Source: Paraburkholderia kururiensis
Lineage (GTDB): Bacteria > Pseudomonadota > Gammaproteobacteria > Burkholderiales > Burkholderiaceae
Direction: 5' to 3'
NCBI RefSeq assembly: GCF_034424375.1
Contig: NZ_CP139965.1
Coordinates: forward strand, 6,200,001-6,264,000
Length of the DNA stretch: 64,000 nucleotides
Made by a program: the position numbers and the translations under genes. The notes under the pieces were generated by a model. The model was not told the DNA's origin, ran no database searches, and worked only from the letters and a program-made list of their open reading frames with translations. The number at the start of each line of letters is the position of its first letter. The first letter of the stretch is position 1. Of the stretch, positions 43,340 to 51,593 are shown piece by piece.

Positions 43340-44283
43340 ACACCGCGCGACACACCGCGGCCCCCTCCGCGAAACCGACGCAACCCCAGGGAGAGATGGC
43401 CATGATGCCCGTCCGTCGCGACCTGCGTTTCGCCCTGCCGCCCGAGCGCGCCTGCACCTGGCACGCGAAGGGGCCGTACGTGACGCACTTTTTCAATGCG
43501 CTCTCGCTGCTGTTCCCTGCAGGCGAGCGCTTTTTCATGGACTCGGTGCGCAACTATCGCGACCGTATCGACGACCCCGTGCTCAAGCAGCAGGTACTCG
43601 GCTTCATCGGTCAGGAAGCCATGCACACGCGCGAGCACGTCGAATACAACGATCTGCTCGACGCCGCCGGCCTGCCTGCGCACAAGCTCGACCGCCGGCT
43701 GTGGTGGATGCTGAACCTGTTCCGCAAGACGCTGCCGCAGTCGTTCCAGCTTGCCATCACGGTGGCGCTCGAGCACTACACAGCGATGCTCGCGAACCTG
43801 CTGTTGTCCGACGCCACGCGCATCGAGGGCTCCGAGCCCGGCTACACGCGCATGTGGACGTGGCACGCGCTCGAAGAAACGGAACACAAAGCCGTTTCGT
43901 TCGACGTGTGGAATACGGTGATGAAGCCCGGCGTGGGCCGCTACCTGCTGCGCACGGGCACCATGCTCGCGACCACGGTGCTGTTCTGGCTGATCGTGTT
44001 CGACTACCACGTGCGCCTGCTGATCGCGGACCGCAAACGCGGCGGGCATCTGCGCGGCCTGTGGCAGATCGTGAAGTTCCTGTACGGCCCGCGCCACGGC
44101 GTGTTTCCGGGCATCGCGGGCGAATGGCTCAGCTTCTTCCGGCCGGGCTTTCACCCGTGGGACCACGACAATCGCGAGCATCTGGCCCGCATCGATTCGC
44201 TCGTCGCGGCGGTAGACGCCGCCAATGCAACCCACCCCGACGCGGTGCGCAAGGCGACGCGCCGGCGCGTGCAGGCGGCCTGA
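43336..44283 (+). CDS. Metal-dependent hydrolase family protein with ferritin-like diiron motifs
   Basis: The 315-residue protein matches the predicted metal-dependent hydrolase family (PF10118). A diiron-like set of acidic and His residues is visible: Glu64, Glu94-xx-His97 (IGQEAMHTREH), Glu146 (ALEHYT) and Glu181-xx-His184 (LEETEHKA). The order ExnExxH-En-ExxH is that of ferritin-like carboxylate diiron proteins. A hydrophobic segment follows near 215-235. It overlaps the SDR stop, so the set is co-translated. The reaction is unknown; oxygen-dependent chemistry next to the monooxygenase is plausible. Confidence 0.82.
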   Translation: MNTARHTAAPSAKPTQPQGEMAMMPVRRDLRFALPPERACTWHAKGPYVTHFFNALSLLFPAGERFFMDSVRNYRDRIDDPVLKQQVLGFIGQEAMHTREHVEYNDLLDAAGLPAHKLDRRLWWMLNLFRKTLPQSFQLAITVALEHYTAMLANLLLSDATRIEGSEPGYTRMWTWHALEETEHKAVSFDVWNTVMKPGVGRYLLRTGTMLATTVLFWLIVFDYHVRLLIADRKRGGHLRGLWQIVKFLYGPRHGVFPGIAGEWLSFFRPGFHPWDHDNREHLARIDSLVAAVDAANATHPDAVRKATRRRVQAA

Positions 44284-44349
44284 GCGTGACGGCGGTCTTG
44301 CGCGGCTGCCGTTCTCAATGCAACTGCAACGCTCGCCGTGCCGCCCGCG

Positions 44350-44916
44350 TCAACGCGGCGGCAAAGGCAACGGCGCAAGCCGCCGGAAAAGCGTGGGGTA
44401 GTCGATCACGAGTCCGTCCTCGTCCACGCCGAGGTTCGCGGTGAAGTCGCGAAAGATGCCTTCGTAGCGATACTCGCGGTTCAGTTCGACACACGAGTAA
44501 GCCTGCTCGGCGCGCGTCACCTGCAGATCGGGCGTGGCAATGTAGGCCACCGAAATGGGCTGGCGCTCGCCCTGCGCGAGTTGCAGGCGGCGAATGGGCA
44601 GCGTGTTCGTGAACGGCGTGGCGGCGATGTCGATATCGATGCAGCCTTCGATACCGCCCAGCCACTGGCCGTGTCCGTCGTGCCAGTTGCCGGCGCCGTC
44701 GCCGAGCAGTTCCAGTTCGCCGCCGCCCGCGATCTTGAGGTACGCGCGCAGGGTGCGCCACTGCAGGTCACAGCGCACCTGGTAGAAGAGCCCGTACGGT
44801 TTGCTGTAGCGCTGCCCCACCACCACGCTCTCTACGTAGAAGCCGTCGTCTCGCGCGTCGAACGTCAGATGCTCGATGCCCTCGCCTTCTTCCGATGTCC
44901 ATCGCACTTCGCGCAT
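44350..44916 (-). CDS. Putative glycolipid-binding domain protein (DUF1089)
   Basis: The 188-residue protein starts MREVRWTSEEGEGIEHLTFDARDDG and fits the putative glycolipid-binding family: VVVGQRYSKPYGLFYQVRCDLQWRTLRAYLKI, DGHGQWLGGIEGCIDIDIAATPFTNTLPIRRL and the FTANLGVDEDGLVIDYPTLFRRL end. A strong AGGAGAGG ribosome site precedes ATG 44916. It is a cytosolic beta-rich domain of unknown ligand. It converges with the diiron-like gene across a 66-bp gap. Confidence 0.88.
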   Translation of the reverse strand: MREVRWTSEEGEGIEHLTFDARDDGFYVESVVVGQRYSKPYGLFYQVRCDLQWRTLRAYLKIAGGGELELLGDGAGNWHDGHGQWLGGIEGCIDIDIAATPFTNTLPIRRLQLAQGERQPISVAYIATPDLQVTRAEQAYSCVELNREYRYEGIFRDFTANLGVDEDGLVIDYPTLFRRLAPLPLPPR

Positions 44917-45392
44917 GTTCCTCTCCTGTTTTTGCTGTCTCTGCCGTTCTTGATGCCGCGCGCACAACCTCGTCGCCCGTGAGCCGCCGCGCTCCATCGT
45001 AACGCCGTTGCCGCATCCGGTGCGCCCGTGTTCCGCAGGCGCCGTTCGACGCGGCCGCCCTCGCACTTCACGTACCCGCTCCAGTCGCCGCCGTATGGTG
45101 CGGCGCGGTGTATTGACGCACTTTCGCCGCATGCAGGCGGTCACACCCTTCTGCGGCGCGAAATAAAAAGTTGATGCACCTCAACGATTTAGCCGTATTT
45201 TCAGAACCCGTGTCATTGACGCCTGCGACGTGTTGGCACACCCCGCGTCGCAGCAAAGCCGCACGCATTCGCCTACGCTTACGCCGTCTGCCAAGGGGTC
45301 TCCGACCACGATGTGCAGACACGACGCACCCACAGAGCTGTAACCAGCGCACCGGCATGAGCCGGCGCACCAAGTCAATCCGGTATCGGCAT
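44917..45392. promoter_or_regulatory. Upstream region of the CIO oxidase operon
   Basis: This 476-bp divergent gap lies between the glycolipid-binding gene and cioA. It holds the FNR/ANR-like box at 45171-45184. The left part is GC-rich without features; no gene is supported. Confidence 0.5.
45171..45184. promoter_or_regulatory. FNR/ANR-like box upstream of cioA
   Basis: TTGATGCACCTCAA matches TTGAT-N4-ATCAA in nine of ten fixed positions. It lies about 210 bp upstream of the cioA start. Oxygen-linked control by an FNR-family regulator is an inference. Confidence 0.5.
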
Positions 45393-46802
45393 ATGAACAC
45401 CGCACTCTCGGCTTTCGATCTGGCCCGCATCCAGTTCGCCTTTACGGTCTCGTTTCACATCGTCTTTCCCGCGCTCAGCATCGGGCTCGCGAGCTTCATC
45501 GCCGTGCTCGAAGGCATGTGGCTCAAAACCGGCAAGGCGTACTACAAGGACCTTTGCCTCTTCTGGTCGAAGATCTTTGCAGTCGCCTTCGGCATGGGCG
45601 TGGTCTCCGGCGTCGTCATGAGCTATCAGTTCGGCACAAACTGGTCCGGCTTTTCGTCGTTCGCCGGTCCCGTCACGGGGCCGCTCCTCATGTACGAGGT
45701 CATGACCGCGTTCTTTCTGGAAGCGGGCTTCCTCGGCATCATGCTGTTCGGCTGGAACCGCGTGAGCCCGCGCGCCCACTACGGCGCGACGCTGATGGTC
45801 GCCATCGGCACGCTGATCTCCACGTTCTGGATTCTCGCCTCCAACAGCTGGATGCAGACACCGCAGGGCTTCGAGATCGTCGACGGCCACGTCGTGCCCA
45901 CCGACTGGTTCAAGATCATCTTCAATCCGTCGTTCCCGTACCGGCTCGCGCACATGGCGATTGCCGCGTTCATCGTCGCGGCGCTCGTGGTGGCCGCAAC
46001 GGGCGCATGGCATCTGCTCAAGGGTCGCCGCGACAAGGCGGTGACGAAGATGTTCTCGATGGCGCTCGGCCTGCTGCTCGTGCTCGCCCCGCTGCAAGCC
46101 GTGGTGGGCGACCAGCACGGCCTCAACACGCGCGAATACCAGCCGGCCAAGATCGCAGCCATCGAAGGTCTTTGGGACACCGAACAAGGCGGCACCGCGC
46201 TCAACCTGTTCGGCCTTCCCGACATGAAGGCCGAAACCACGCGCTACGCCGTGTCGATTCCGCATCTGGGCAGCCTGATCCTCACGCACAGCTGGGACGG
46301 CGAAATTCGCGGCCTCAAGAGTTTTCCGCCGCAAGACCGCCCCGATTCGACCGTGGTGTTCTGGAGCTTCCGCGTGATGGTGGGCCTCGGCCTCGCGATG
46401 ATCGCGCTCGCCGTGGCGGCGTGGGTGCTGCAACGGCGCGGCCGGCTGCATGAGGCGCGCTGGTTCCACAAGCTCTGCGTCGCGATGGGACCGAGCGGCT
46501 TCGTCACGCTGCTGGCCGGCTGGGTCACGACCGAAGCCGGCCGCCAGCCATGGGTGGTGTACGGCGTGATGCGCACGTCGCAGGCGGTGTCGCCGCTCAC
46601 GGCGCAGCAGGTGAGCGTTTCGCTGATGGCGTTCGTGGTCGTCTACTTCCTCGTGTTCGGCACGGGCATCTATTACCTGCTCAAGCTGATGCGCTCGGGC
46701 CCCGCGTTGCCCGGCACCACGCCCGACGGCGTACCGGACCACGAGCCGTCCCACACGGCACGCCGCCCGCTTTCGGCCGCAGACGGACTCATCGACGCCT
46801 GA
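45393..46802 (+). CDS. cioA: Cytochrome bd-type ubiquinol oxidase subunit I, cyanide-insensitive (CIO) type
   Basis: The 469-residue membrane protein has the haem-ligand His near the N-terminus (SFHIVFPALSIG), a short Q loop (GDQHGLNTREYQPAKIAAIEG, then GLPDMKAETTRYAVSIPHLGS) and the GWVTTEAGRQPW motif near 395. The short Q loop is that of CIO-type enzymes. It oxidises ubiquinol and reduces oxygen in the inner membrane. It forms an operon with subunit II and a small DUF2474 gene. Confidence 0.95.
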   Translation: MNTALSAFDLARIQFAFTVSFHIVFPALSIGLASFIAVLEGMWLKTGKAYYKDLCLFWSKIFAVAFGMGVVSGVVMSYQFGTNWSGFSSFAGPVTGPLLMYEVMTAFFLEAGFLGIMLFGWNRVSPRAHYGATLMVAIGTLISTFWILASNSWMQTPQGFEIVDGHVVPTDWFKIIFNPSFPYRLAHMAIAAFIVAALVVAATGAWHLLKGRRDKAVTKMFSMALGLLLVLAPLQAVVGDQHGLNTREYQPAKIAAIEGLWDTEQGGTALNLFGLPDMKAETTRYAVSIPHLGSLILTHSWDGEIRGLKSFPPQDRPDSTVVFWSFRVMVGLGLAMIALAVAAWVLQRRGRLHEARWFHKLCVAMGPSGFVTLLAGWVTTEAGRQPWVVYGVMRTSQAVSPLTAQQVSVSLMAFVVVYFLVFGTGIYYLLKLMRSGPALPGTTPDGVPDHEPSHTARRPLSAADGLIDA

Positions 46803-46842
46803 GCCCACAACGACAACGCTCGAATCACCCCACGAGGACACA

Positions 46843-47847
46843 ATGGACGTCACGACTATCTGGGCCGCCATCATCGCGCTCGGCCTTTTCATGTACGTGG
46901 TGCTGGACGGCTTCGATCTCGGCATCGGCATCATCTTTCCGTTCTTCCCCGACGAAGGCGAACGCGACCTCATGATGAACACGGTCGCGCCCGTCTGGGA
47001 CGGCAACGAGACCTGGCTCGTGCTGGGCGGCGCGGGACTCTTCGCAGTGTTCCCGGTGGTCTATTCGACCGTGCTCTCCGCGCTCTATCTGCCGCTCGTC
47101 TTCATGCTGGCGTGCCTGATCTTCCGCGGCGTGTCGTTCGAGATTCGCGCGAAGGCCAACCGCACGAAGCATCTCTGGGACCTCGCGTTCATCGGCGGGT
47201 CGGCGGGCGCGGCGTTCTTCCAGGGCATCGCGCTGGGCGCGTTCCTGCAGGGCATTCCGATGGACGACGGCCGCTTTGCGGGCGACCCGTTCGGCTGGCT
47301 CTCGCCGTTCAGCCTGCTCACGGGGCTCGGCCTCGTCGTGACTTACGCGCTGCTCGGCTGCTGCTGGCTCGTCGCGAAGACCGAAGGCGACCTGCAACGG
47401 CGCCTGCATCGCGTGGTGTGGCCGCTCACGGTGGCGCTGCTCGCGTTCATTGCGCTCGTGAGCCTCTGCACGCCGCTCCAGGATCCGAACATCGCCGCCC
47501 GCTGGTTCGACTCGGGCCTCTTCTGGCGGCTGCTGCCCGTGCCGTTCCTCGTGGCCGCGTGCGCGTTCTTCATGCGCCGCGCCGTGAAGCGCCGCGAGCA
47601 CGTCACGCCGTTCGTGCTCGCGCTCGGTCTCGTCCTGCTCGGCTACGTAGGGCTGCTCGTGAGCCTCTGGCCGTACGCCATTCCGCAGAGCCTCACGGTG
47701 TGGCAGGCGGCGGCGCCGCGCTCGAGCCAGACCTTCACGCTGGCGGGCACGGTGATCATTCTGCCGATCATCATCGCCTACACGACGATGGGCTACTGGG
47801 TGTTTCGCGGCAAGGTGCGCCATGGCGACCCACATCACTATCACTGA
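46843..47847 (+). CDS. cioB: Cytochrome bd-type ubiquinol oxidase subunit II
   Basis: The 334-residue membrane protein has the subunit II opening MYVVLDGFDLGIGIIFPFFP, then VAPVWDGNETWLVLGGAGLFAVFPVVYS and about eight hydrophobic segments. It pairs with subunit I in the oxidase. The gene begins 40 bp after cioA and its end overlaps the DUF2474 start by 26 bp. Its length fits the CIO group. Confidence 0.95.
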   Translation: MDVTTIWAAIIALGLFMYVVLDGFDLGIGIIFPFFPDEGERDLMMNTVAPVWDGNETWLVLGGAGLFAVFPVVYSTVLSALYLPLVFMLACLIFRGVSFEIRAKANRTKHLWDLAFIGGSAGAAFFQGIALGAFLQGIPMDDGRFAGDPFGWLSPFSLLTGLGLVVTYALLGCCWLVAKTEGDLQRRLHRVVWPLTVALLAFIALVSLCTPLQDPNIAARWFDSGLFWRLLPVPFLVAACAFFMRRAVKRREHVTPFVLALGLVLLGYVGLLVSLWPYAIPQSLTVWQAAAPRSSQTFTLAGTVIILPIIIAYTTMGYWVFRGKVRHGDPHHYH

Positions 47848-48037
47848 GCGCGCAGCGCAGGCGGCGGCGCATCGTCAGGCGGGCGACGCCGATGCGGCAG
47901 CCCGCGCCGCCTCGCCCCGCGGCCTGCCCGGCTGGCTCTGGTTCGTCGCGCTGTGGTGCGGCGGCGTGGGCGCCGCCATGGGGCTCGGGTTCGCCTTCAA
48001 GGTGCTGATGAACCTCACGCTCTTCGCCGTGAAGTGA
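47822..48037 (+). CDS. DUF2474 small membrane protein of the CIO oxidase
   Basis: The 71-residue peptide has one hydrophobic segment (GWLWFVALWCGGVGAAMGLGFAFKVLMNL) after a polar N-terminus, as in DUF2474 proteins found downstream of CIO genes. A role like CydX, stabilising the oxidase, is likely. ATG 47822 lies inside the cioB end, in another frame, which implies coupling. Confidence 0.8.
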   Translation: MATHITITERAAQAAAHRQAGDADAAARAASPRGLPGWLWFVALWCGGVGAAMGLGFAFKVLMNLTLFAVK

Positions 48038-48130
48038 GCGCACCGCGCCCGCAGGCCGTTCTCTCGAAGTCGCCTGCCTGGTCTCCTGCCTGCCGCTTCA
48101 AAAAATCCTGCCGCTTTCCGTCTTCGAAAC

Positions 48131-48159
48131 AGGCCCCGGCGTAAGCGCCGCCGGGGCCT
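48131..48159 (+). terminator. Perfect 11-bp stem-loop after the CIO operon
   Basis: Arms AGGCCCCGGCG (48131-48141) and CGCCGGGGCCT (48149-48159) with loop TAAGCGC, 94 bp after the DUF2474 stop. No T run follows. Likely transcription end for cioAB. Confidence 0.55.
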
Positions 48160-48197
48160 CGCTACGGTGCGCGAAGGCGCGTGGTCACGCCACGAAC

Positions 48198-48232
48198 CGC
48201 ATCGCATCGCATCGCGTCGCATTGCATCGCAG
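48198..48232. repeat. Imperfect 5-bp tandem repeat (CGCAT units)
   Basis: About seven units of CGCAT or a one-base variant (CGCGT, TGCAT, CGCAG) run from 48198 to 48232. It lies in the gap before the LuxR-type regulator. Such repeats may vary in length by slippage. Confidence 0.75.
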
Positions 48233-48636
48233 CGAGACCATGCAGCGCCGGTGCAGGGACCACGGCGCGCGGGGGGACCGATCTTTCGTTCGTCGAAACC
48301 GTTGCAATCGTTCGCGAGCCGTGCGAACAATCACGCATCGCGCAGAAGGCGCGCGAGACGAAGCCCGTCAAGGCAACGCGGGCCACGCACGGCGCGAGAG
48401 CGCATTGCAGCATCGGCCGCCGCCATCGACGGGGAGCCGGCAGACGCCGCCGCACGGGGAGCGGCGCGCCTGCCGGCCGACGATGGGCCGGCCCGCAGCA
48501 ACGAACGCAGCGAGTACGGGGAGCGGATGTCGAGAACGATGGACAAGCGCGATGCAAACGAAGCGGCGCGGCGGGCACAACGTACCGGCACCGGCGGCGG
48601 CGCAATCAACCGGCAGGGCCGGCACGCGGAGACACC

Positions 48637-49380
48637 ATGAAGTTTCTTGTGGCCGACGACCATGAACTCATCCGCCAGGGCGTGAAGGGCCTGCTGCGCG
48701 GGCTCGACGCCGACGCGCAATTCGACGAGGCCGACAGCTGGGAGACGCTCGTGGCCGCCGCGCGGCCCGATGCCGACCACGATCTGGCCATCGTGGACCT
48801 GCACATGCCGGGCATGAGCGGCGCGGCGTCGCTGGCGTCGCTGCTCGCGGGCAACCCGGCGCTGCCGGTGGTGGTGCTCTCGGCGGAAGAGTCGCCCGAC
48901 GAAATGCGCGCCGTGCTCGCCGCGGGCGCGCTCGGCTTCGTGCCGAAGCGGCAGCCAGCCAGCGTGATGCTGAAGGCGATCGAACTCGTGCTCTCGGGCG
49001 GCGCCTATGTGCCGATGGAAGCGCTCAGCCTGCTCGGTGCGCGCGACGGCGCTCAACGCGAAGCAGCACCGTTCCCGGAAGAGGCCGGCACAACGCGTCT
49101 CGCCGGCACCGCCGCGCCCACCGCGGACGCGCCCGCCCAGACCTCGCCCCTGCAACCTCATCAGCGTCATCTGCTGGAAAACCTGTCGCCCCGGCAGCAG
49201 GACATCATGCGGCTCGTCCATCGCGGCTGGACCAACAAGATGATCGCGCGCGAGCTGGGCGTGGCCGAAGGCACCGTGAAGGTCCACCTCTCCGTGATCT
49301 TTCGCGCGCTCGGCGTGCACAACCGCGCCACGGCCATCGCCGTGATCAATGGATGGCTGGAGGCAGGCAAGACGCTGTGA
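48637..49380 (+). CDS. LuxR-type (NarL family) response regulator
   Basis: The 247-residue regulator has a receiver (LVADDHELIRQGVKGLL, IVDLHMPGMSG, FVPKRQPASVM) and a C-terminal LuxR HTH (NLSPRQQDIMRLVHRGWTNKMIARELGVAEGTVKVHLSVIFRALGVHNR). A longer than usual Pro/Ala-rich linker joins them. Its end overlaps the convergent hybrid kinase by 35 bp; that kinase is the likely partner. ATG 48637 begins exactly at the receiver fold. Confidence 0.92.
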   Translation: MKFLVADDHELIRQGVKGLLRGLDADAQFDEADSWETLVAAARPDADHDLAIVDLHMPGMSGAASLASLLAGNPALPVVVLSAEESPDEMRAVLAAGALGFVPKRQPASVMLKAIELVLSGGAYVPMEALSLLGARDGAQREAAPFPEEAGTTRLAGTAAPTADAPAQTSPLQPHQRHLLENLSPRQQDIMRLVHRGWTNKMIARELGVAEGTVKVHLSVIFRALGVHNRATAIAVINGWLEAGKTL

Positions 49381-51250
49381 GCGTCGGCGTCTCGCGCGCC
49401 TGCCGCTCTTGTCGCTCCTGCCATAGCGTCTGCAACGTGCGGCGCAGCCGCGCCGGCGTGACCGGCTTGTGCAGTACGGGAATGCCTTGCGCCGCGAGCG
49501 CATGCAGTTCCGACGACGCCATGTCGCCCGTAATCAGCAGCGTGACCGGGTCCACCACGCCCGCGCGATGCAGCGCCTCGCGCACCGCCGCGAGCGCCTG
49601 CGCGCCGGTGCGGTGGTCGGCCAACTGGTAGTCGCAGAGCACGGCGTCGGGCGCGAAGCCGGCTTCGATCTGCCGCGCTGCCTCATGTTCGTTGCGCACG
49701 CCGCGCACCTCGCAGCCCCAACGCTTGAGCAGACTTTCCAGCCCGGCCAGAATGGCGGGCTCGTCGTCGATGCACAGCACGCGCCGGCCCTCGGGCGCGG
49801 CGCCCGCCGTCACCGTGTCGTCGAGGCTCGTCACGATGCGGCTCGCGTCGCCTTCGCGCACCGCGAAGCGGAATACCGAACCCCGCTGCGGCGCCGAACG
49901 CAGTTGCAGTTCGCTTCCCAGCAGGTCGATCAACCGCTTCACCGTGGGCAGCCCGAGTCCATGCCCCTGGCGCGCGTCGCGCGCCGGGTTCGCCACCTGG
50001 TAGAACTCGTCGAAGATGCGCTGCTGCTCTTCGGCCGCGATGCCGATGCCCGAATCGCGCACCTCGATATAGCCGCCGTCCGGCCGTCCCGCGCGGCGAA
50101 AGCCCATCCAGATGGCGCCCTCCTCCGTGTAGCGGATCGCGTTCGACAGCAGATTGCCGAGCACGCGTTCCAGCAGCACGGGGTCGTCGTAGAGCACGGC
50201 TTGCGTCGGCGCGATGCGCAGGGCGAGCCCCTTCGCCGCCGCCTGCGGCCAGTACTGATTGCCCACGCGCTCGAACAGTTCCGCGAGCCGGAAGTGCAGC
50301 CGGATCACCTGCGTCACGCCGCTTTCGAGGCGCGCGAGGTCGAGCACCTGGTTGAACAGCTGGTTCAGCGCCTCGACGTTATGGACGATGTGGCGCGCGG
50401 TGCGCTCGCGCTGCGCCGCGGCGTCGGGATTGGCGTGCGCGTGGGGAGCGTCGCTGACCCTATCGGCCGTGCCGGTGCCCGTTCCCGTGGCGTCGCCTGA
50501 ATCGTTGAGCGATGCCGCGAGCAGGCCGATGGCATGCAGCGGCTGCCGCAAATCGTGGCTTGCGGCCGCGAAGAAACGCGTCTTGGCAAGGCTCGCCTCT
50601 TCCACCAGCAGCTTTTGCTGCGCGAGCGATTCGGCGAGCCGCTGCTGATCGACGCGCGCTTCCACCACGCGGCGAAACAGCCGTCGATAGCTCGTCGCGT
50701 AGACATTGATCGCGCAGAAGAAGAACGCCAGCACGATGGCGAGAATGGTGCGGTCGAACGTGTGCGCGCTGAAGTGGAGCGCGATGGAAGGCAGCAGCAG
50801 GAACGGAATCGACGTGGAGAAGTTGAGGAAGTCGAAACCGTTCGACATGAACACGCCAGCGGCCAGCGTAACCAGCATGACGGTGTGCAGCACCGGCAGA
50901 TCAGCCTGAGTACTATGAAACGCGAACCAGATGGAAAGCCCCGGCGCGCTGTAAAGCAACACGCCGCGCAGGGCGTGCAGCACGATCCAGCCGCGCGCGC
51001 TCAACGCGCCGGCCGCGTACCGGTGCCATAGCCACAGCGCGAGCCCAGCCACGTTCGCGGCGCTGTAGAACACCATCCATGCCATGAAGAGACGCGAGGA
51101 CGGCACCGACCCGTGCGGCCGCTCCGACCAGTAGATCGCGACGAGCGTGCCGAGCGAAAACCAGTGGGTGAAAAAAGCGATGGGGTCCTGCGCATAGAGC
51201 ACACGGACCTGATCTTCGTCGACGGCCTGCTGCACGGGGTTGGCCCGCAT
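49346..51250 (-). CDS. Hybrid sensor histidine kinase
   Basis: The 634-residue protein has an N-terminal part with about six hydrophobic segments (FSLGTLVAIYW, LFMAWMVFYSAANVAGLALWLW, VLLYSAPGLSIWFAF and others), the phospho-His motif ASHDLRQPLHAIGLLA, ATP boxes NLLSNAIRYTEEGA, DSGIGIA and GHGLGLPTVKRL, and a C-terminal receiver (VLCIDDEPAILAGL, AVLCDYQLADH, VLHKPVTPA). The membrane part resembles kinases that sense the membrane or quinone state. It converges with the LuxR-type regulator, overlapping by 35 bp. Confidence 0.9.
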   Translation of the reverse strand: MRANPVQQAVDEDQVRVLYAQDPIAFFTHWFSLGTLVAIYWSERPHGSVPSSRLFMAWMVFYSAANVAGLALWLWHRYAAGALSARGWIVLHALRGVLLYSAPGLSIWFAFHSTQADLPVLHTVMLVTLAAGVFMSNGFDFLNFSTSIPFLLLPSIALHFSAHTFDRTILAIVLAFFFCAINVYATSYRRLFRRVVEARVDQQRLAESLAQQKLLVEEASLAKTRFFAAASHDLRQPLHAIGLLAASLNDSGDATGTGTGTADRVSDAPHAHANPDAAAQRERTARHIVHNVEALNQLFNQVLDLARLESGVTQVIRLHFRLAELFERVGNQYWPQAAAKGLALRIAPTQAVLYDDPVLLERVLGNLLSNAIRYTEEGAIWMGFRRAGRPDGGYIEVRDSGIGIAAEEQQRIFDEFYQVANPARDARQGHGLGLPTVKRLIDLLGSELQLRSAPQRGSVFRFAVREGDASRIVTSLDDTVTAGAAPEGRRVLCIDDEPAILAGLESLLKRWGCEVRGVRNEHEAARQIEAGFAPDAVLCDYQLADHRTGAQALAAVREALHRAGVVDPVTLLITGDMASSELHALAAQGIPVLHKPVTPARLRRTLQTLWQERQERQARETPTLTASCLPPAIH

Positions 51251-51593
51251 CGCGTGGTCTCCTTGCCGGAGAGAGCGTCCGGCGGCTTTGGCTTTGCGGG
51301 GCTGCGGGCCCAGGGCGCTCGAGTGCGCTCCCTTGCGCCTGCGTCCAGAGGTTCTTCGCACTCGATCTGCGTTCCAGCGCGCCGTCGGCATCGACCGGCG
51401 CCGCCTGGTTTACCCGGGCAGTTTACCCACCAGCTATCACTTAATCCATATAGGCGAACGGGGGTCCAAAAACCATACTGCGTGCAACTTTCCGCGCGCC
51501 CTGCTTTGCCCCGCGGACGCCCTCGACACGGGCCTTCGCGCCGGCTTCCCCACACGTTCCAGGCGCGCCCGCCATTTCCCGATGGAGACCGCC
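51251..51593. other. Divergent intergenic region before the sigma-like gene
   Basis: The 343-bp gap lies between the hybrid kinase and sigma-like genes. Two copies of GTTTACCC (51408-51415 and 51421-51428), 13 bp apart, sit near its middle. I see no clear promoter pair and no gene. Confidence 0.5.

Larger units (their letters stand above)
48038..48636. other. 599-bp intergenic region
   Basis: Between the CIO operon and the LuxR-type regulator. It contains a hairpin (48131-48159) and a 5-bp tandem repeat (48198-48232). Several frames are open because of high GC, but none has family content or a ribosome site I trust. The regulator frame stays open far upstream of 48637 without motifs. Confidence 0.5.

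Noticed and set aside
48181..48636. Upstream extension of the LuxR-type regulator frame
   Set aside because: The receiver fold begins at MKFLVADDHE (48637). The upstream part includes a 5-bp repeat and has no fold.
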